A stretch of DNA of 64,000 nucleotides from Mycocentrospora acerina (lineage: Eukaryota > Ascomycota > Dothideomycetes > Pleosporales), in contig JAKUHH010000150.1 in NCBI GenBank assembly GCA_022701365.1, positions 992,001-1,056,000 of the forward strand, written 5' to 3'. Below are positions 33,231 to 44,694 of this stretch, piece after piece. How positions within the stretch are numbered: the stretch's first letter is position 1; the number at the start of each line of letters is the position of its first letter. The notes beneath the pieces are model-generated. The model was not told the origin of the DNA, made no database searches, and was given only the letters and a program-made list of their open reading frames with translations. The position numbers and the translations under genes were made by a program.

Positions 33231-36200
33231 TCAGGCCCCTTGGTTAGTGATGAAAGGGCTGGCAAGAAGTTCATCTGCACTGGGTCGCTTTTCGTGGTCA
33301 ATGAGGAAAGTTTGCGATAGGAATGCTCGAGCGTCATCGCCAGCGTTTTCTGGGACGGTTGGGCTCGCGTCACCGCTGCCGCCAATCTTGAAGATGGCTT
33401 GCAGTTGTGTGCAGTTGGGGTGTGGGTGACTCCCTGTGAACATCTCGACGATGAGGCAGCCGAGCGACCAGATGTCGGCCTTGCGTGTGTAGGCTGTTTG
33501 TCGGACTACTTCAGGTGCCATCCAGAAGACTGAGCCTTGGAGGGAGACACGCTGAGCCCCCTTCTTGCCACCACCTAGTGTCGAGGCCTCAATACGTTTC
33601 GAGATACCAAAATCGGAGATTTTGACGGAACCTTTGTTGTCGACAAGAATGTTGGCTCCCTTAATGTCGCGATGAATAATCTCTCTGGTGTGGAGGTAGG
33701 AAAGACCTGTCAGAATCTGACGGACGAAATTCTGGACGAGTGATTCACCCAGGGGTCCGTAGTTGACTAGCATACTAGCAACTGAACCACCAGGAACGTA
33801 TTCCAAGAAAATGTTGAGATGGCTCTCGTCCGAGTTGGAGCCAAGGTACTGTACAATGTTCTTGTGCTTGAGATCTCGGAGGAGACCAATCTCATGTTTC
33901 AAAGCTTCCACCATGTTGGTCTTCTTGTGGTCCATCTGAGATGCGCCGGCCGCCGAGGGAAGCTCAACTTGCTTGACAGCCATGAGCTCGCCGGTCATGG
34001 CGTGCAGTGCAAGATAAACACTTCCAAAAGAGCCCTGTCCGATGAGAGCTCCCTTCATGTATTTGACGTTATCCCATGAGTCCTGTTCAAGGTACTCGGT
34101 CAGCTCGTCGTCGTATTCTTCGCCGTCCTCAGCTATGGCTTCTGAGAGGCGCTTGTTCAAAGAATCGCTGGCCTCGGTGTTGCCTGTACTGCTGCCGGCA
34201 AGACTGCTGCCGTCGTCATTAAAGTAAGATTGCATTGTTGTATTGCCATTTGGATCGGTGACCGCAAGAGTGTCCGAGCCACTTCCATCACCAAACGATA
34301 CGTATGACTTTCGGTTGGGCTCTAGAGGTGACTCTTCGTCTAGAGGCTCCAAAACAGACGAAGCGACCGAATCGCGATAGCCTGATTGAGATGGGAGACC
34401 AAGCCTCATGACAGAAAGAGGTCGAAGAGGCCGAGCTTGGCTACCTCCTTGGAGCCAAGTGTCTGCGATCGACGGTAGAGGGGGCGCATCCTTCAGACTA
34501 GACGCCACGCTGAAATTGGATGCCATGGAAAGGCGAGAGGCTGCTTTACTAAGGCGGCGTGAACGACGAATGGACATTCGAACAGTCTTGTCAATCTCGT
34601 CTTTCTCAACATCTGGAAAGTACGATGTCAGATCGGAGGTGATGAGCTCACTGGGAGGTCGAGCGCCGTAAAATTGTTTCAATTTGCGTGCCCGTGCGTG
34701 ATACACGGGTGATTTGGCAGAGTTACCGGGCCCCTCCAAATTTTGGGCGGTCGAACTGATGTGTCGTTCTCGCTCTCTCGCGGATGTAGGCGAAAGAGGA
34801 TAGCTCACAGCGGCAAGAGATTCCCCAGTGAGCTTCTCAATCTTGTTCTGACTTCGGTTGCTTGTAGGGACGTGGATGCTGTTCGGTTGCTGATAGTTTT
34901 GCTGCTGGTAGATGCCAGCAGCGGTCTTGAGTTGTTCCGTTTCAGGTTCACCCGCATGAACCTTGCGAAGCATGAGTCGCCCTCGTTGATGTCGGTTCGC
35001 ATCTTTGCAAAGCATAAACAACTGGATATCGCTCAAGCGTTCGCACAGCGATGGATCTGGCTCGTCACAGTCGAGGATGTAGAAGCAGTAGTTCTTCACA
35101 TGTGCTTCGTTGAGATGTCCTTTCCTGAGAGTCTTCAACATGACTTCCTCGGCGGTTTTGCAGCCTTCGATGTTGACAACAGACGTGCGTCCTCCATCGT
35201 AGATTACGCGGATCAAAGCTTTGTCCTGCGGTAGGATGGCGCTGTTGGTGGCACTATCCAAACTGGGGCTGGCTCGAATGTGATGGGCGAAGCGGGCTGT
35301 TTGTGGTGTTTCGGTTGGTGTGGTTCGTTGGTTGGGTCCATATCGAGATGCTATGTTGGCAGAGCTACTTGAGGCGCTAAGAGGATGGGCCCCGTATGCG
35401 GAACTAAAGTCCTTTTTGCCAGCATCCTTTGGGCTGTTCAGTCCTCCATGACGCTGAGACCTAAGTGTTCGACTCTCTTGGTCGACCAGGGGCGAACCAG
35501 GCCTTGATGGGGTTCCATACGCGTAGTTTAGCTCTGAATTCGTAATCTGACGAGACATGCGCTTGTCTGACCGAGAGCTAACGGGTGCACCTCGCACAGC
35601 TTGGGGTGGCCGTGGAGACGCAGACGATGGTGGAGTGTAGGCGGAGTTGTCCAGGACAGCCAGCGATTGCTGCGGTGGTGTTAGAAATGTGCGGAAGAGG
35701 AAGAGGACAGGGGACGACTGCGTACTCTATTCGAGACCCGCTTGGAGGCTTTCTTGAACTCCTTGTTGCGCAGCTGCTTAGCTTGCGAACCAATTCTGAC
35801 GCGGTCGCCCACTTTCTTGATGCCCATGTCCTTGAGGTGGGACTGGTCCATCTCCATTAGGTTTTCGCCATTAATGTGGTTTTCTGCAAAAGGGGGATCA
35901 GTCCAGAGCACGACGTGAACAAGCAGAGGGACCTACGCTTGAACAACTCGACATAGTGGGCACAGTTGATGCGCTGAAGCCAGTCGCCAACCTTGTCCTC
36001 GTCCCAGTGCCTGCGAGAGTCAGCAACGCGGCCCACGTGCAGCAGGGGTGTCGTGACCTACCTGACGGCATCCGGGGCGTCGTAGATCTCGGAGAACTCG
36101 GACTCGGTGGGCGAGACGAAGACGGAGTGGTCTGTCCGCGTGCTGGAGCCGTGGGAGCGGTAGTTGTTTGTGGTGGACGTGTACTGGGCAGACATCTGCG

Positions 36201-36252
36201 AGGGCCCTCCGAGCGAGGGCGTCGGGTATTGCTTGGACGCGAGCATGGCCAT
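33231..36252 (-). CDS. STE11: MAP kinase kinase kinase Ste11
   Basis: Four exons: 36252-36062, 36010-35937, 35883-35726, 35669-33231 (2862 nt, 953 aa). Domains in order: a SAM domain (about residues 62-130, HWDEDKVGDWLQRI to GIKKVGDRVRI), a Ras-association/RBD-like domain (about 287-375, ALIRVIYDGGRTSVVNIEG), a Ser-rich linker and a C-terminal kinase domain (about 675-945). The kinase has GQGSFGSVYLA, MAVKQVELP, HRDIKGANILVD, DFGISKR and the GSVFWMAPEVV activation segment. Ste11 relays signals from Ste20/Ste50 to Ste7 (mating, invasive growth, infection structures) and to the HOG branch. The three short 5' exons encode the SAM domain. It starts MAMLASKQYPTPSLGG. Confidence 0.95.
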
Positions 36253-37796
36253 GGTAGGGCGTGGGTGGGTGGTTAGTGCGCGATGGACGGGCGTAGAAGT
36301 GCTAGCTCATCGACGCATAGTGAGGACTCGCAATCGCGGGACGGTTGGCGTGCAAGGGCGGCGAGGGTGTCGTCGACGGGAGATGGCGAGACGGCAAGAC
36401 GGCGAGGCGGCAAGAGGGCTCACTGGCAAGATGGCACACTGGCTCGCTGGCTCACTGGCACAATGGCTCTCCCAAGCCGGCGAGGTCGAGTCGGGGGCGG
36501 GTGGCACGGTTGGGGAAGATGCAGCAAGAGGCGCACGGCGTGTTGGGTCGAGCCTCAGCGGATGGCAAGCGTCGCCGTGGACGGGAGCAGAGGGCGAGAC
36601 GACAAGAGGGCAAGAGTTCGAGACGGCAAGCGGGCAAGAGGGCACGACTGCAGAGCTCAAGACGGCGTCTTTGTCACAGCCACCCCGCCGTGTCTGAGCG
36701 AGCCGCGAGAAATGAGGTTTGCACGCAACGCAGCGGCGCCGTGAGCATCAGAGCGCCCGCGATGAGACTGTGGCGTGTTTCAGCTAGAAGCTCTCCACGG
36801 GCGTGCCATTGGCCCACGCTCGGCAGCGGGCCCGCCGTCAGCCCTCGCCATTGGCCGCCTGCCGGCCGTTCTCTGACGAGCATGGAGCCCGTCAAAAGAT
36901 GTCGTGAGCGGTTTGGTCAGCTCCCAATTAAACTTTGGCCTTCACATGACCAGTCGCCCTCGCTGCGAGACGGCCGTGTTGCAGGCGTGCGTGGTGGCCA
37001 CGATGCCGCTCCGGCAACGCGCACGCATTCTGGTCTTGGCCAACGTCCCCCGCACAGTCTTGCACATGGTGTTTCAACCGCAACCTGTCTCCCGCTCGCT
37101 GCAGCGACGTGTGTGGCCAGCGCTGACCAGAGATAAGAGAGGCAGCCGTCCTGGGGACAGGGACTGCCCGGCCGCTGACTGCCGGTTGAAACAAAACAAT
37201 CGAGACAACGGAAACAATCGCCATTCCACGGAAACATCAAGGCGCCTACCGTCCTCGACTCACACGACGCACACGGCTGCCGACGAGCACACCCTCATTC
37301 ACGCCCCTGCTGGCCGTGGTGGATGGAATCCCCGCCAATTCCAGCAGTCTCGTCGTGTTTTTTCTGGCTTGGACTCTGGATGACGTCCCTGTCCTGGGGG
37401 CCATGTGCGTCATCGCTCGTGCAGGAAAGGGTCCTTCTGCCCAACCTCGAGTCCAGCGCCCAGGGCCTTGCATATAGCCAGTCAAACACTGTGAAGTCTG
37501 CTGTCGTCCCCCGCTGCCCGTTAGCCCGCACCGTCCATTCCCAAGCTCTTGGCCACCTTCTGGAAGACTCGAGAGTGCCAAAGGTGTGCCGTGTTTGCGA
37601 CCCTAGCCGTCTGAAGACGTCCCGTTGCATGCTGCAGCCCTCTGCCAACATCGTCGTCTCACTCTGCCTCGAGCCACTCCCAGCCCTACTTGCATGATTC
37701 ACTCCATTATTAGCTGCGTCTGCTTGCTGCACGACGCCACGAGCACCCAGTGACAACGCGTGAAGATCGAGCCAAGTCACTAGCCCTAGCCTCATC
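36253..37796. other. Divergent spacer STE11 / DUF7514 gene, with degenerate GGCAAGA-type repeats
   Basis: This 1.54-kb G+C-rich stretch has long frames in all directions, caused by a repetitive composition rather than coding. Between about 36375 and 36660 variants of gagacggcaag, gagggcaag and cactggca recur as a degenerate short repeat. No protein domain is seen. It holds the promoters of both flanking genes. Confidence 0.5.
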
Positions 37797-39693
37797 ATGG
37801 CCGCCTACGACGACCACTACCAGCCAGACCCACAAGCGTATCCTGACGACTTCGTGCACGACCGACGCACACATCGGCCGTCCGCCTACGACTACGAACA
37901 ACAGACCCAGCCGCAAGCGCATGCAAGACGTCGCTCGGGCTCCAACGCGCCTGCGCACCAGCCTCTCAACAATGCAATTGGAAATGCATTCGACAAGTCG
38001 GACGCGGCCAGAGTCGTCGACCCAGACTTGATCGCCCAGATCACTGCAGAGGTGAAGAAGTCTGTGCTCGACGAAATCAAGCATGGAATAGCTGCTGGTG
38101 CAACCCAGCCCCAGCCTGTCCCCACGCAATCGCACCACATTCCCCAGTCGCCTGTTTCCACGTCTGCTTCGCTCCATTCTCACCGTGCATACACACCGCC
38201 ATCGCCAGGATACGCAGAACACCATGGCCAACCCCACACGGGTCCTGAGCCATCGCTTCACGATTCGTTTCCTCGCGACTCACCACTTGACGGGGCCGAC
38301 GACACACCACACAAGCGAAGCGTACCTGTCGATATTCCTCCCAGCCGATCATCTGCCCGGCCAGCTCCCATGACCAGAATGGCTACAGCTGAGTGCACGC
38401 CCATCGAAAGGATGTGGCAGTTGTTGTTTGACTCGGAAGACCAACCCTTACCACGTCTCGGTGAATTCTTGCGAGGGTTGGCTTTGCACTTGGTATGTAG
38501 ACTCCGCCCCAACGGGGCGTTCATTGATTGCTAACTTGGACAACAGATTGAGGACTATGAACCAAAGCACAGTCTTGTCATCTCCCCCTCAAAAATGGCT
38601 AGATTCTATGAAGAAGTGAGGTTGCAGGATGAGATATACCCATGGCAAAGTAAGAAAGATGAAGACAGTCGCCACGCTTCCTTTTGCTAATCGGTTTGCA
38701 GCAATCTTCGGAAAACTACCCTATGCAACGCTCTCCAAGGTTTATCGCGAAATGCGTTGTCAGCACCACCTTATCCAGGAGCATCCTGCTGAACAACCAG
38801 TTGTACCTGCACTCACTCCTCAGGGCTTCCAGGAATGGATGACTATTATGATTCAAGCTTATCCTGACAACGAATATGCTCGACTATCCAAGGCAGTCTT
38901 GGACATGCCCATTAGCAACGCTGACAATCGACGTGAACGATTTCCAAAAGAGATTCCACGACGGCTATTTCCCCGGGTTGAAAATCTGCATGCACAGCAA
39001 CGATGTGCTGCAACTCTTTCTGCTGAAGGTGTCGGTCCCTTACGCAGGGCTCCCACTTTCCCTCCACCTCCACCTCCACCCAAGGCGACCCAGAGTGCCT
39101 CGACTGTTCCCAACATTGAGCGAGAACGAAGTCCATACGCCACACGACCCGACTCGAAGATATTTCAATCAGAGGATGAAGTGGAATCGACTTCTGTTCC
39201 CATTGAGCGACAACGACAACCTTATTCCGTGGGTCCAAGCGGAGGAAAAGTGTATGATGACGATGATGCATACAGGGCTGCATCAGTGAACGAACAACGG
39301 AGAAGGGCGCATTCTACTGCCAGCCAGGGCCCGTGGTCACCTCCTCCAGACGACACCTATCAGCATCAACAACAGCAGCGCGGATACAACGGCTCGCATG
39401 CAAACGTTCGTCGCACCAAAAGCCCCAGTTTTTCCAACCACGGAACACACTCTGATCCGAACGTTCGGGATATCCCAACCAACTACTACACGTCCAATAT
39501 ACACGATTCTGACGAAGAAAATCGGCGATTTGCCAAAGATAGCGATACGAGAAGGAGCCGTCGCAAGAGTACGGTCGGCATGGACAACTCCTTTAATCTG
39601 CAATCAAGATCGTCATATGATGACGAGTATCACAAGGGTCGAGATGGGGGCAGTGGTTACGGAGATAGGGGCTACGACTCGCGTCGCTATTAA
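37797..39693 (+). CDS. DUF7514-domain protein
   Basis: Three exons, 37797-38492, 38547-38649 and 38702-39693 (1791 nt, 596 aa). The N-terminal 200 residues are disordered and rich in Pro, Gln, His and Ser. The central domain (about residues 205-345) has IERMWQLLFD, PRLGEFLRGLALHLIEDYEP, YEEVRLQDEIYPWQTIFGK, LTPQGFQEWMTIMIQAYP and ISNADNRRERFPKEIPRRLF. I recognise this as the fungus-specific DUF7514 unit, function unknown. Both introns fall inside that domain. The C-terminal 230 residues are again low complexity (poly-Pro, Gln-rich, Ser/Arg with IERERSPY and IERQRQPY repeats), resembling a phosphorylated scaffold. No membrane segment. Confidence 0.85.
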
Positions 39694-40155
39694 ATCGAGA
39701 CACAAGTAGTCGATCTCGGAAACCAGCAGCCATGACTGCCTAACGACATTCTACGACTGATGATCTCATGTTTACCGGCCTCAGCATTCTGCACTTGTAA
39801 TGAGTCATGTTAGATGGACTCGTACGAATTTGCTTCTGCTTTATACCACGATTGGGGCCGGGCCTTTTGCATTCTTGGATATGGTGGTAAAGCTATTGTT
39901 TTTGTTTTGGTAGTGCATCATGTATCCCATTTAGCCTATTTTCTACACGTAATTGCTCGCAATTCATTCTGTTTACTATGTTTACGTTCTCCTGTGTGTG
40001 TGCCTAGTTGAGTTGATGCATCGATGTAAACTGAGCACGGCCCATGACGCGCTGGTGGGTGGGCGCTAGTGATCAATTAACGAACGCGTCAATCGACGCG
40101 TTGTGAGCTTCACGAAAGCGTCCTTCTCGTGTCATCCACGCAACACACCGATATA
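39694..40155. other. Intergenic spacer upstream of RFC5
   Basis: This 462-bp stretch holds the 3' end of the DUF7514 gene and the RFC5 promoter. An acgcgt hexamer (MluI/MCB-like) occurs at 40084-40089 (gaacgcgtcaat), and gacgcgtt follows at about 40095-40102. MCB elements drive G1/S genes in yeasts and would suit a replication factor. This is an inference from two short matches. Confidence 0.4.
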
Positions 40156-41405
40156 ATGGCTTTACTAGTAGACAAGCACCGCCCACGTAATCTGGAGGCT
40201 TTGAGCTACCACCCAGAGCTTTCAGATCGTCTCAGAGCACTTGTAAGCACAATGTTCTTCTCACCTAGCACTGACCAGCGCTCATCTGACATTCCACTCT
40301 TTCACAGGCACAAAGCGGTGATTTCCCTCACTTGCTTGTATACGGGCCATCCGGTGCAGGCAAGAAGACCCGAATCGTCGCAACATTAAAGGAGCTCTAT
40401 GGTCCTGGTGTGGAGAAGATCAAGATTGATGCGCGTGTCTTCCAAACAACCACAAATCGCAAACTTGAATTCAATATTGTTTCCTCGGTTTACCACCTCG
40501 AAATCACACCGTCTGATGTTGGAAACTACGACAGGGTGGTCGTTCAAGACCTGCTCAAGGAAGTGGCGCAGACACAACAGGTCGACTTGGGGGCGAAGCA
40601 ACGCTTCAAGGTTGTCGTAATCAACGAGGCGGATCATTTGACAAGAGACGCACAGGCTGCACTGAGAAGAACAATGGAGAAGTACAGTCCGAATCTGCGG
40701 TTGATCCTACTGGCGAACTCGACGAGCAACATCATCGCGCCAATCCGAAGTCGAACACTGCTGGTCAGAGTTGCTGCGCCCACAGAAGATGAGATTTGCG
40801 GGGTGCTGAGCAAAGTAGGGAAGAAAGAAGGCTGGAAGGATCTTGACGTACTAAACAGAAGGATTGCCAAAGAGAGCGGGAGGAACCTTAGGAAAGCACT
40901 GCTCATGTTTGAAGCAGTTCATGCGCAAAAGTATGGCTCCTCTCCTCGAAAAAAAAGGGTAGAAGAAGCTCTGCTGACATGTATTCAACAGTGAGAAAAT
41001 CACAGACCAAACACACATCCCCCCACCCGACTGGGAAGCTCTGATTGAGCAGATTGCGCGCCAAATTGTAGAAGAGCGGAGCCCGCAACGCCTACTACAA
41101 GTTCGTGCTTCGCTTTACGACCTGCTATCACATTGCATCGACTCGACTACAATCATCAAGACGCTTACTTGGAAATTGATACCCATGACGGATGATGCGC
41201 TCAAGCCAGAAGTCATCAAATGGGCTGCGTTCTTTGAGCATAGGTGTAAAACAGGCAGCAAGCAAATTTTCCACCTAGAGGCTTTCGTTGCAAAGTATAT
41301 GAGGATGTATGAGAGGTATGTTGCGTTGTGGTGATCGGAGACATTGTAGACATGAATGCTAATCTCAACAGTTTCTCAATGGGTATCGACTTCGACTCAG
41401 CATAG
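40156..41405 (+). CDS. RFC5: Replication factor C small subunit Rfc5 (clamp loader)
   Basis: Four exons: 40156-40242, 40308-40930, 40992-41315, 41372-41405 (1068 nt, 355 aa, against 354 in yeast). It begins MALLVDKHRPRNLEALSYHP. The Walker A is the Rfc5-specific GPSGAGKKTR, the degenerate Walker B is NEADHLT, and the arginine-finger region is IIAPIRSRT. The last exon is just 34 nt (SFSMGIDFDSA). RFC opens and loads the PCNA ring at primer-template junctions; Rfc5 also serves in the Rad24, Ctf18 and Elg1 loaders. The ATG at 40156 is used, as the frame upstream opens only at GTG. Confidence 0.95.
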
Positions 41406-41682
41406 ACTACGAAATGACTGCACATGCTACCCAACGCATGTATATTACGGTATCAAAATATATAGCACGTGAACAACGCAAAGGCGTTTTTGGAGCATGT
41501 TCCGTATGTAAGGGTAATGTGTTTCGATACAAATCACTACGTCATAATCACGAAGCTTCTCCCTCCCAAAATACAACGACTTCAAACCCCAACCTTTGAA
41601 CAACAATCAAACGTACCATTAACCATACTTGAATACTTCAATTCCACCATCATATTACTTTGTACTTTAAATTGCACTCATC

Positions 41683-42182
41683 ATGTCATCAAACCTCATG
41701 GACACGGAGCCCGGCGGCGAGCAGACGCAATACGAAGGCGCCCACACATTCATCGAGCCACACGCAAAGCAAGCCGGCCAACTAGGCGGTATGCTCCTAC
41801 CCTTTTCTTTCCACAACACTCTACACTCTACATTCCCATAATCTCTCCCTCTCCGTCCTCTATCAATCAATCCATCCATCCAACTAAAACCCCTCCCCAA
41901 CCAGACCCAGCATTGAGCTCCACCTCTCCCACCTCCCTACCGAAACCCAATCCCAACGCGCCCAACACCCACGGCATCTCCACGGCCGATAAGATCCGCT
42001 ACGGCCAGAGCATCCAGGAGGGAGGTATGGGCGGGAAGACGAATGCGACGGGTGAGGCCAAGACGGCGGGTGGGTATGGGGGGACCAAGGATGTCAAGGA
42101 TGAGGGGGAGAGTGCGGCGAAGACGAGGAGGGAGCAGGGGTATGGAGGGGAGGGGGAGATGGATGGTGGAATCGGGGGGTGA
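41683..42182 (+). CDS. Small hydrophilic Gly-rich protein (unknown function)
   Basis: Two exons, 41683-41788 and 41905-42182 (384 nt, 127 aa), with a 116-nt intron. It begins MSSNLMDTEPGGEQTQYEG. The C-terminal half has STADKIRYGQSIQEGGMGGK followed by Gly/Lys/Glu-rich GGYGGTKDVKDEGES-type segments. It has no signal peptide and no hydrophobic segment, and looks disordered. The KIRYGQSIQEGGMGG element recurs, to my memory, in small ascomycete proteins of unknown role, so this is probably a real conserved gene. A stress-protective (hydrophilin-like) function is only a guess from composition. Confidence 0.65.
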
Positions 42183-42210
42183 GTTGAGTTGAGTTGAGTT
42201 GAGTTGAGTG
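42182..42210. repeat. Pentanucleotide (GAGTT)n microsatellite
   Basis: About five to six tandem GAGTT units begin at the stop codon of the small Gly-rich gene, in its 3' UTR. Confidence 0.9.
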
Positions 42211-42641
42211 GAGAGTATTAGTGTTGGTGTTGATGTTGGAGTAGAGTGGAATGAAATGAAATATATATATATATGTTTGTCTTTTGGTGCGTGAGTTGAG
42301 AGAGTTGAGAGAGTAAAAGTAAGAGTAGTAGGGAGAAGACAAAAAAAAATTGTAGATTCTACTCCTATCTCTTTCTTAATAACAACAAAAAAAAACGCCA
42401 TCGCTATGCATACAAGCAAGCAAAAACGTCTGGTCTAATCGAGTCGAGTCGAGTCTAAAAACTAGTCTAATCTAATATAATCTACAATTCCCTCCCATAT
42501 CTAGCCCCAATCCAAACGGGCGTTCCTGAAAGAAAGAAAGAAAAAAAAACAGAGATCAAGAGTGAGCAGAGAATTTAAAAAGAAAAAAACTACCCCAAAT
42601 GAGTAAGTAAACCTGTACATCCATCCATCCATCCATCCATC
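42183..42641. other. Convergent spacer rich in simple repeats
   Basis: This 459-bp stretch lies between two converging genes. Besides the GAGTT array it has an (AT)n run at about 42260-42273, a CGAGT triplication at about 42438-42455, A-rich tracts at 42345-42360 and 42539-42552 and a CATC array before the MRS2 stop. No ORF is supported. Confidence 0.55.
42618..42641. repeat. Tetranucleotide (CATC)n microsatellite
   Basis: About six CATC units directly abut the MRS2 stop codon, within its 3' UTR. Confidence 0.9.
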
Positions 42642-44414
42642 CTAACCCTTCAAAACGTCATCAGACCTCGCCTCAGCTTTTGCCAGCCTCCTCGTCAGCG
42701 CCCGCTCCCTCTGCACCAACTCCCCCAACGAATCCGCCTTTTGTACTCCCGCCTCGCCCACCCCATCCGTTATGCTCCTCCTCCCACTTCCACTCCCACC
42801 CCCACCAGGCAGACTCTTCCCGCCCCAACCACCGCCACCAAGCCCCCACACGCTCTTCTTCTTGTTTGGCGAGTTGCGAATGTAGCTGCCGGAGCCGTAC
42901 ATGCTAACGCGCTGGACCTGGCGCAGTTTGCGGAGGCCAAAGACGGCGACGATGCTGCCGAAGACGGTGCACCAGACGGAGACGCCGTAGAAGCCAAAGT
43001 CTGATTCTTCGATGAAGTTTTTCAGGTTCATGCCGTAGAGGGCGGCGACAAAGGTGCCGGCTGTGATGGCGACGGTGAGGATGGTGAATTTGAGGTCGAG
43101 AAGCATGAGCGAGTTGCGGTTGGCGTCGAGGATGGCTTTGACGCTGCGGTGGGGGGTTAGTCAGACGTTGGCAATGTAGAGAGAGAGACAGGGGGGACGT
43201 ACATTTCCTCCGTGTTGCGAATGCTCGATACCAGGTTCTCGGCTGCTTGGACGATTTCGTCGGCAACTTTATGGTAAGATTCCAGTAGCATTTCGACTTC
43301 AGTATGGTTGTCTTCGTCACGCAGCTTGCCCTCTGCTTTCTCGCTTAGATACATAGCCGACAAGTCGTCGTCAGCTTCGAGCAGTTCTTCGAGGGCATTC
43401 CTGACCAGGCGCGCCTTTTGCGCAAAGCTACCCAGTCTCTTGGAGTAGATGAGGAGATAGCGCAGCTTGTCTCTGTCAATGTCTTCTTCCAGATCGCGGA
43501 GCACCTTGACGACTGGCTCACTGACACCTTCAAACTCCTTCTCCAAGCTGAGCGTCACGCTGATGAGAACAGCCTCGAGAGCGCGGAACTCGTACGCGAG
43601 GGTGCCCGTCGCAGCAGACTCCTTCTGGCGCAGTTTGAGATCGAGGTCGTACATGAAGACGGACTGCGACTTGGAGTCTGTGGTGCCGTATGCGTCGAAG
43701 ACGAGAACACGGTTGTGTTTGAGGAGAACACGCAGGTTGAGCAGATTGATCAGGATGGCCGAGGGACGAACGAGGATATGCGGGAGGAGAGACGAGTCGA
43801 TTTTGCGAAGGTCTCGAGGGAGGAGGCCATACTACACTTCGGTCAGCACTCACTCCGTCGTGGCCTTGGGCGCATCCCAGGCGCACCTTTGCAATCAGCT
43901 CGCTCTTCTTGAACTCGCCGCTGACGAGCGTGACGTTGCCGTGCTCGTCGAGCTCTGTGCAGCGCATCTTGAGCTCGTTGGCGGGTCTCATTATGCGCCC
44001 CAGGCTGCTACTGAAGCCTGACCCGCCCGCCGAGCTCTCCTCTGACGAGGCGGGCGGCGCGGGGGGTGGCAGTTGGCGTCGCGCGCTCTTGAACAGATTC
44101 CAGGCCTGGCGTGGGGTCGTCGTCGAGAAGCCCCTCTGGCATGGCAGCGAGCATGCGTAGGCTTTATCCGCCGCATGTGCCGTCGCGAGTGTGCTTCGCA
44201 GTTGGTGGAGACAAGTCTGCGCTGCGCATCCGAGCGATGCCACAGGTCCCCCTCTTATTGTCTGGCATTGTCCTGCCCTGTACGCGCGCCGCTGGCCCTT
44301 TGACCCAGCAAACTGGGCAGCTGGCGACTCAAAGGCATTCTTGACTTGGGCTCTCAAGAAGCTGAGCACCGAGGGCGACGGCGCAGCAATCTTACGAAGC
44401 AATATAGGCTTCAT
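42642..44414 (-). CDS. MRS2: Mitochondrial inner-membrane Mg2+ channel Mrs2/Lpe10 (CorA family)
   Basis: Three exons, 44414-43887, 43831-43203, 43143-42642 (1659 nt, 552 aa). A long basic N-terminus acts as presequence. The soluble core has NLLNLRVLLKHNRVLVFD and a long helix bundle (EMLLESYHKVADEIVQAAE). The junction NTEEIVKAILDANRNSL is family-typical. Two C-terminal membrane helices carry the signature GMN in ALYGMNLKNFIEESDFGFYG. Mrs2 forms a pentameric Mg2+ channel feeding the matrix and is needed for group II intron splicing in yeast. The C-terminus has a Gly/Ser/Trp-rich tail beyond TM2. Confidence 0.94.
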
Positions 44415-44694
44415 ACTTCTCCATGCGTGAGGCGTGGCATGCGACGTCTATCCATACGATATGGCCGCCTGTTGTTTTTGGCTCGCAGCGCCCAAGCCCT
44501 CTCGTCATGCATGCTCGCGAATCGTGGAAAAATTGCACTAACATGACGTCACGTGTAGCCTGGCGTGGGCTGGCGTCCTACTACTACCACCACCACCATC
44601 TGTCTGCCGGTCTGTCTATCTTTTCTCAAAGTTTGTCGTTTGTCGTTTGACAACAAACTTATAGACGGGTGTGTGAAAGCTGGGAGTCGATGGC
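44415..44694. promoter_or_regulatory. Divergent promoter region MRS2 / Prp3-C-like gene
   Basis: A 280-bp spacer between opposed start codons. It contains tgacgtcacgtgta (44543-44556), which combines an ATF/CREB-like TGACGTCA (44543-44550) and an overlapping CACGTG E-box (44548-44553). Factor binding is inferred from the motif only. Confidence 0.5.

Noticed and set aside
36164..37136. Long frames in the STE11 divergent spacer
   Set aside because: They arise from repetitive G+C-rich sequence that is open in several frames at once, with no domain.
43530..44414. 294-aa frame reading through MRS2 intron 1
   Set aside because: After base 43887 it leaves the conserved frame. The spliced model continues YGLLPRDLRKIDSS as in the family.
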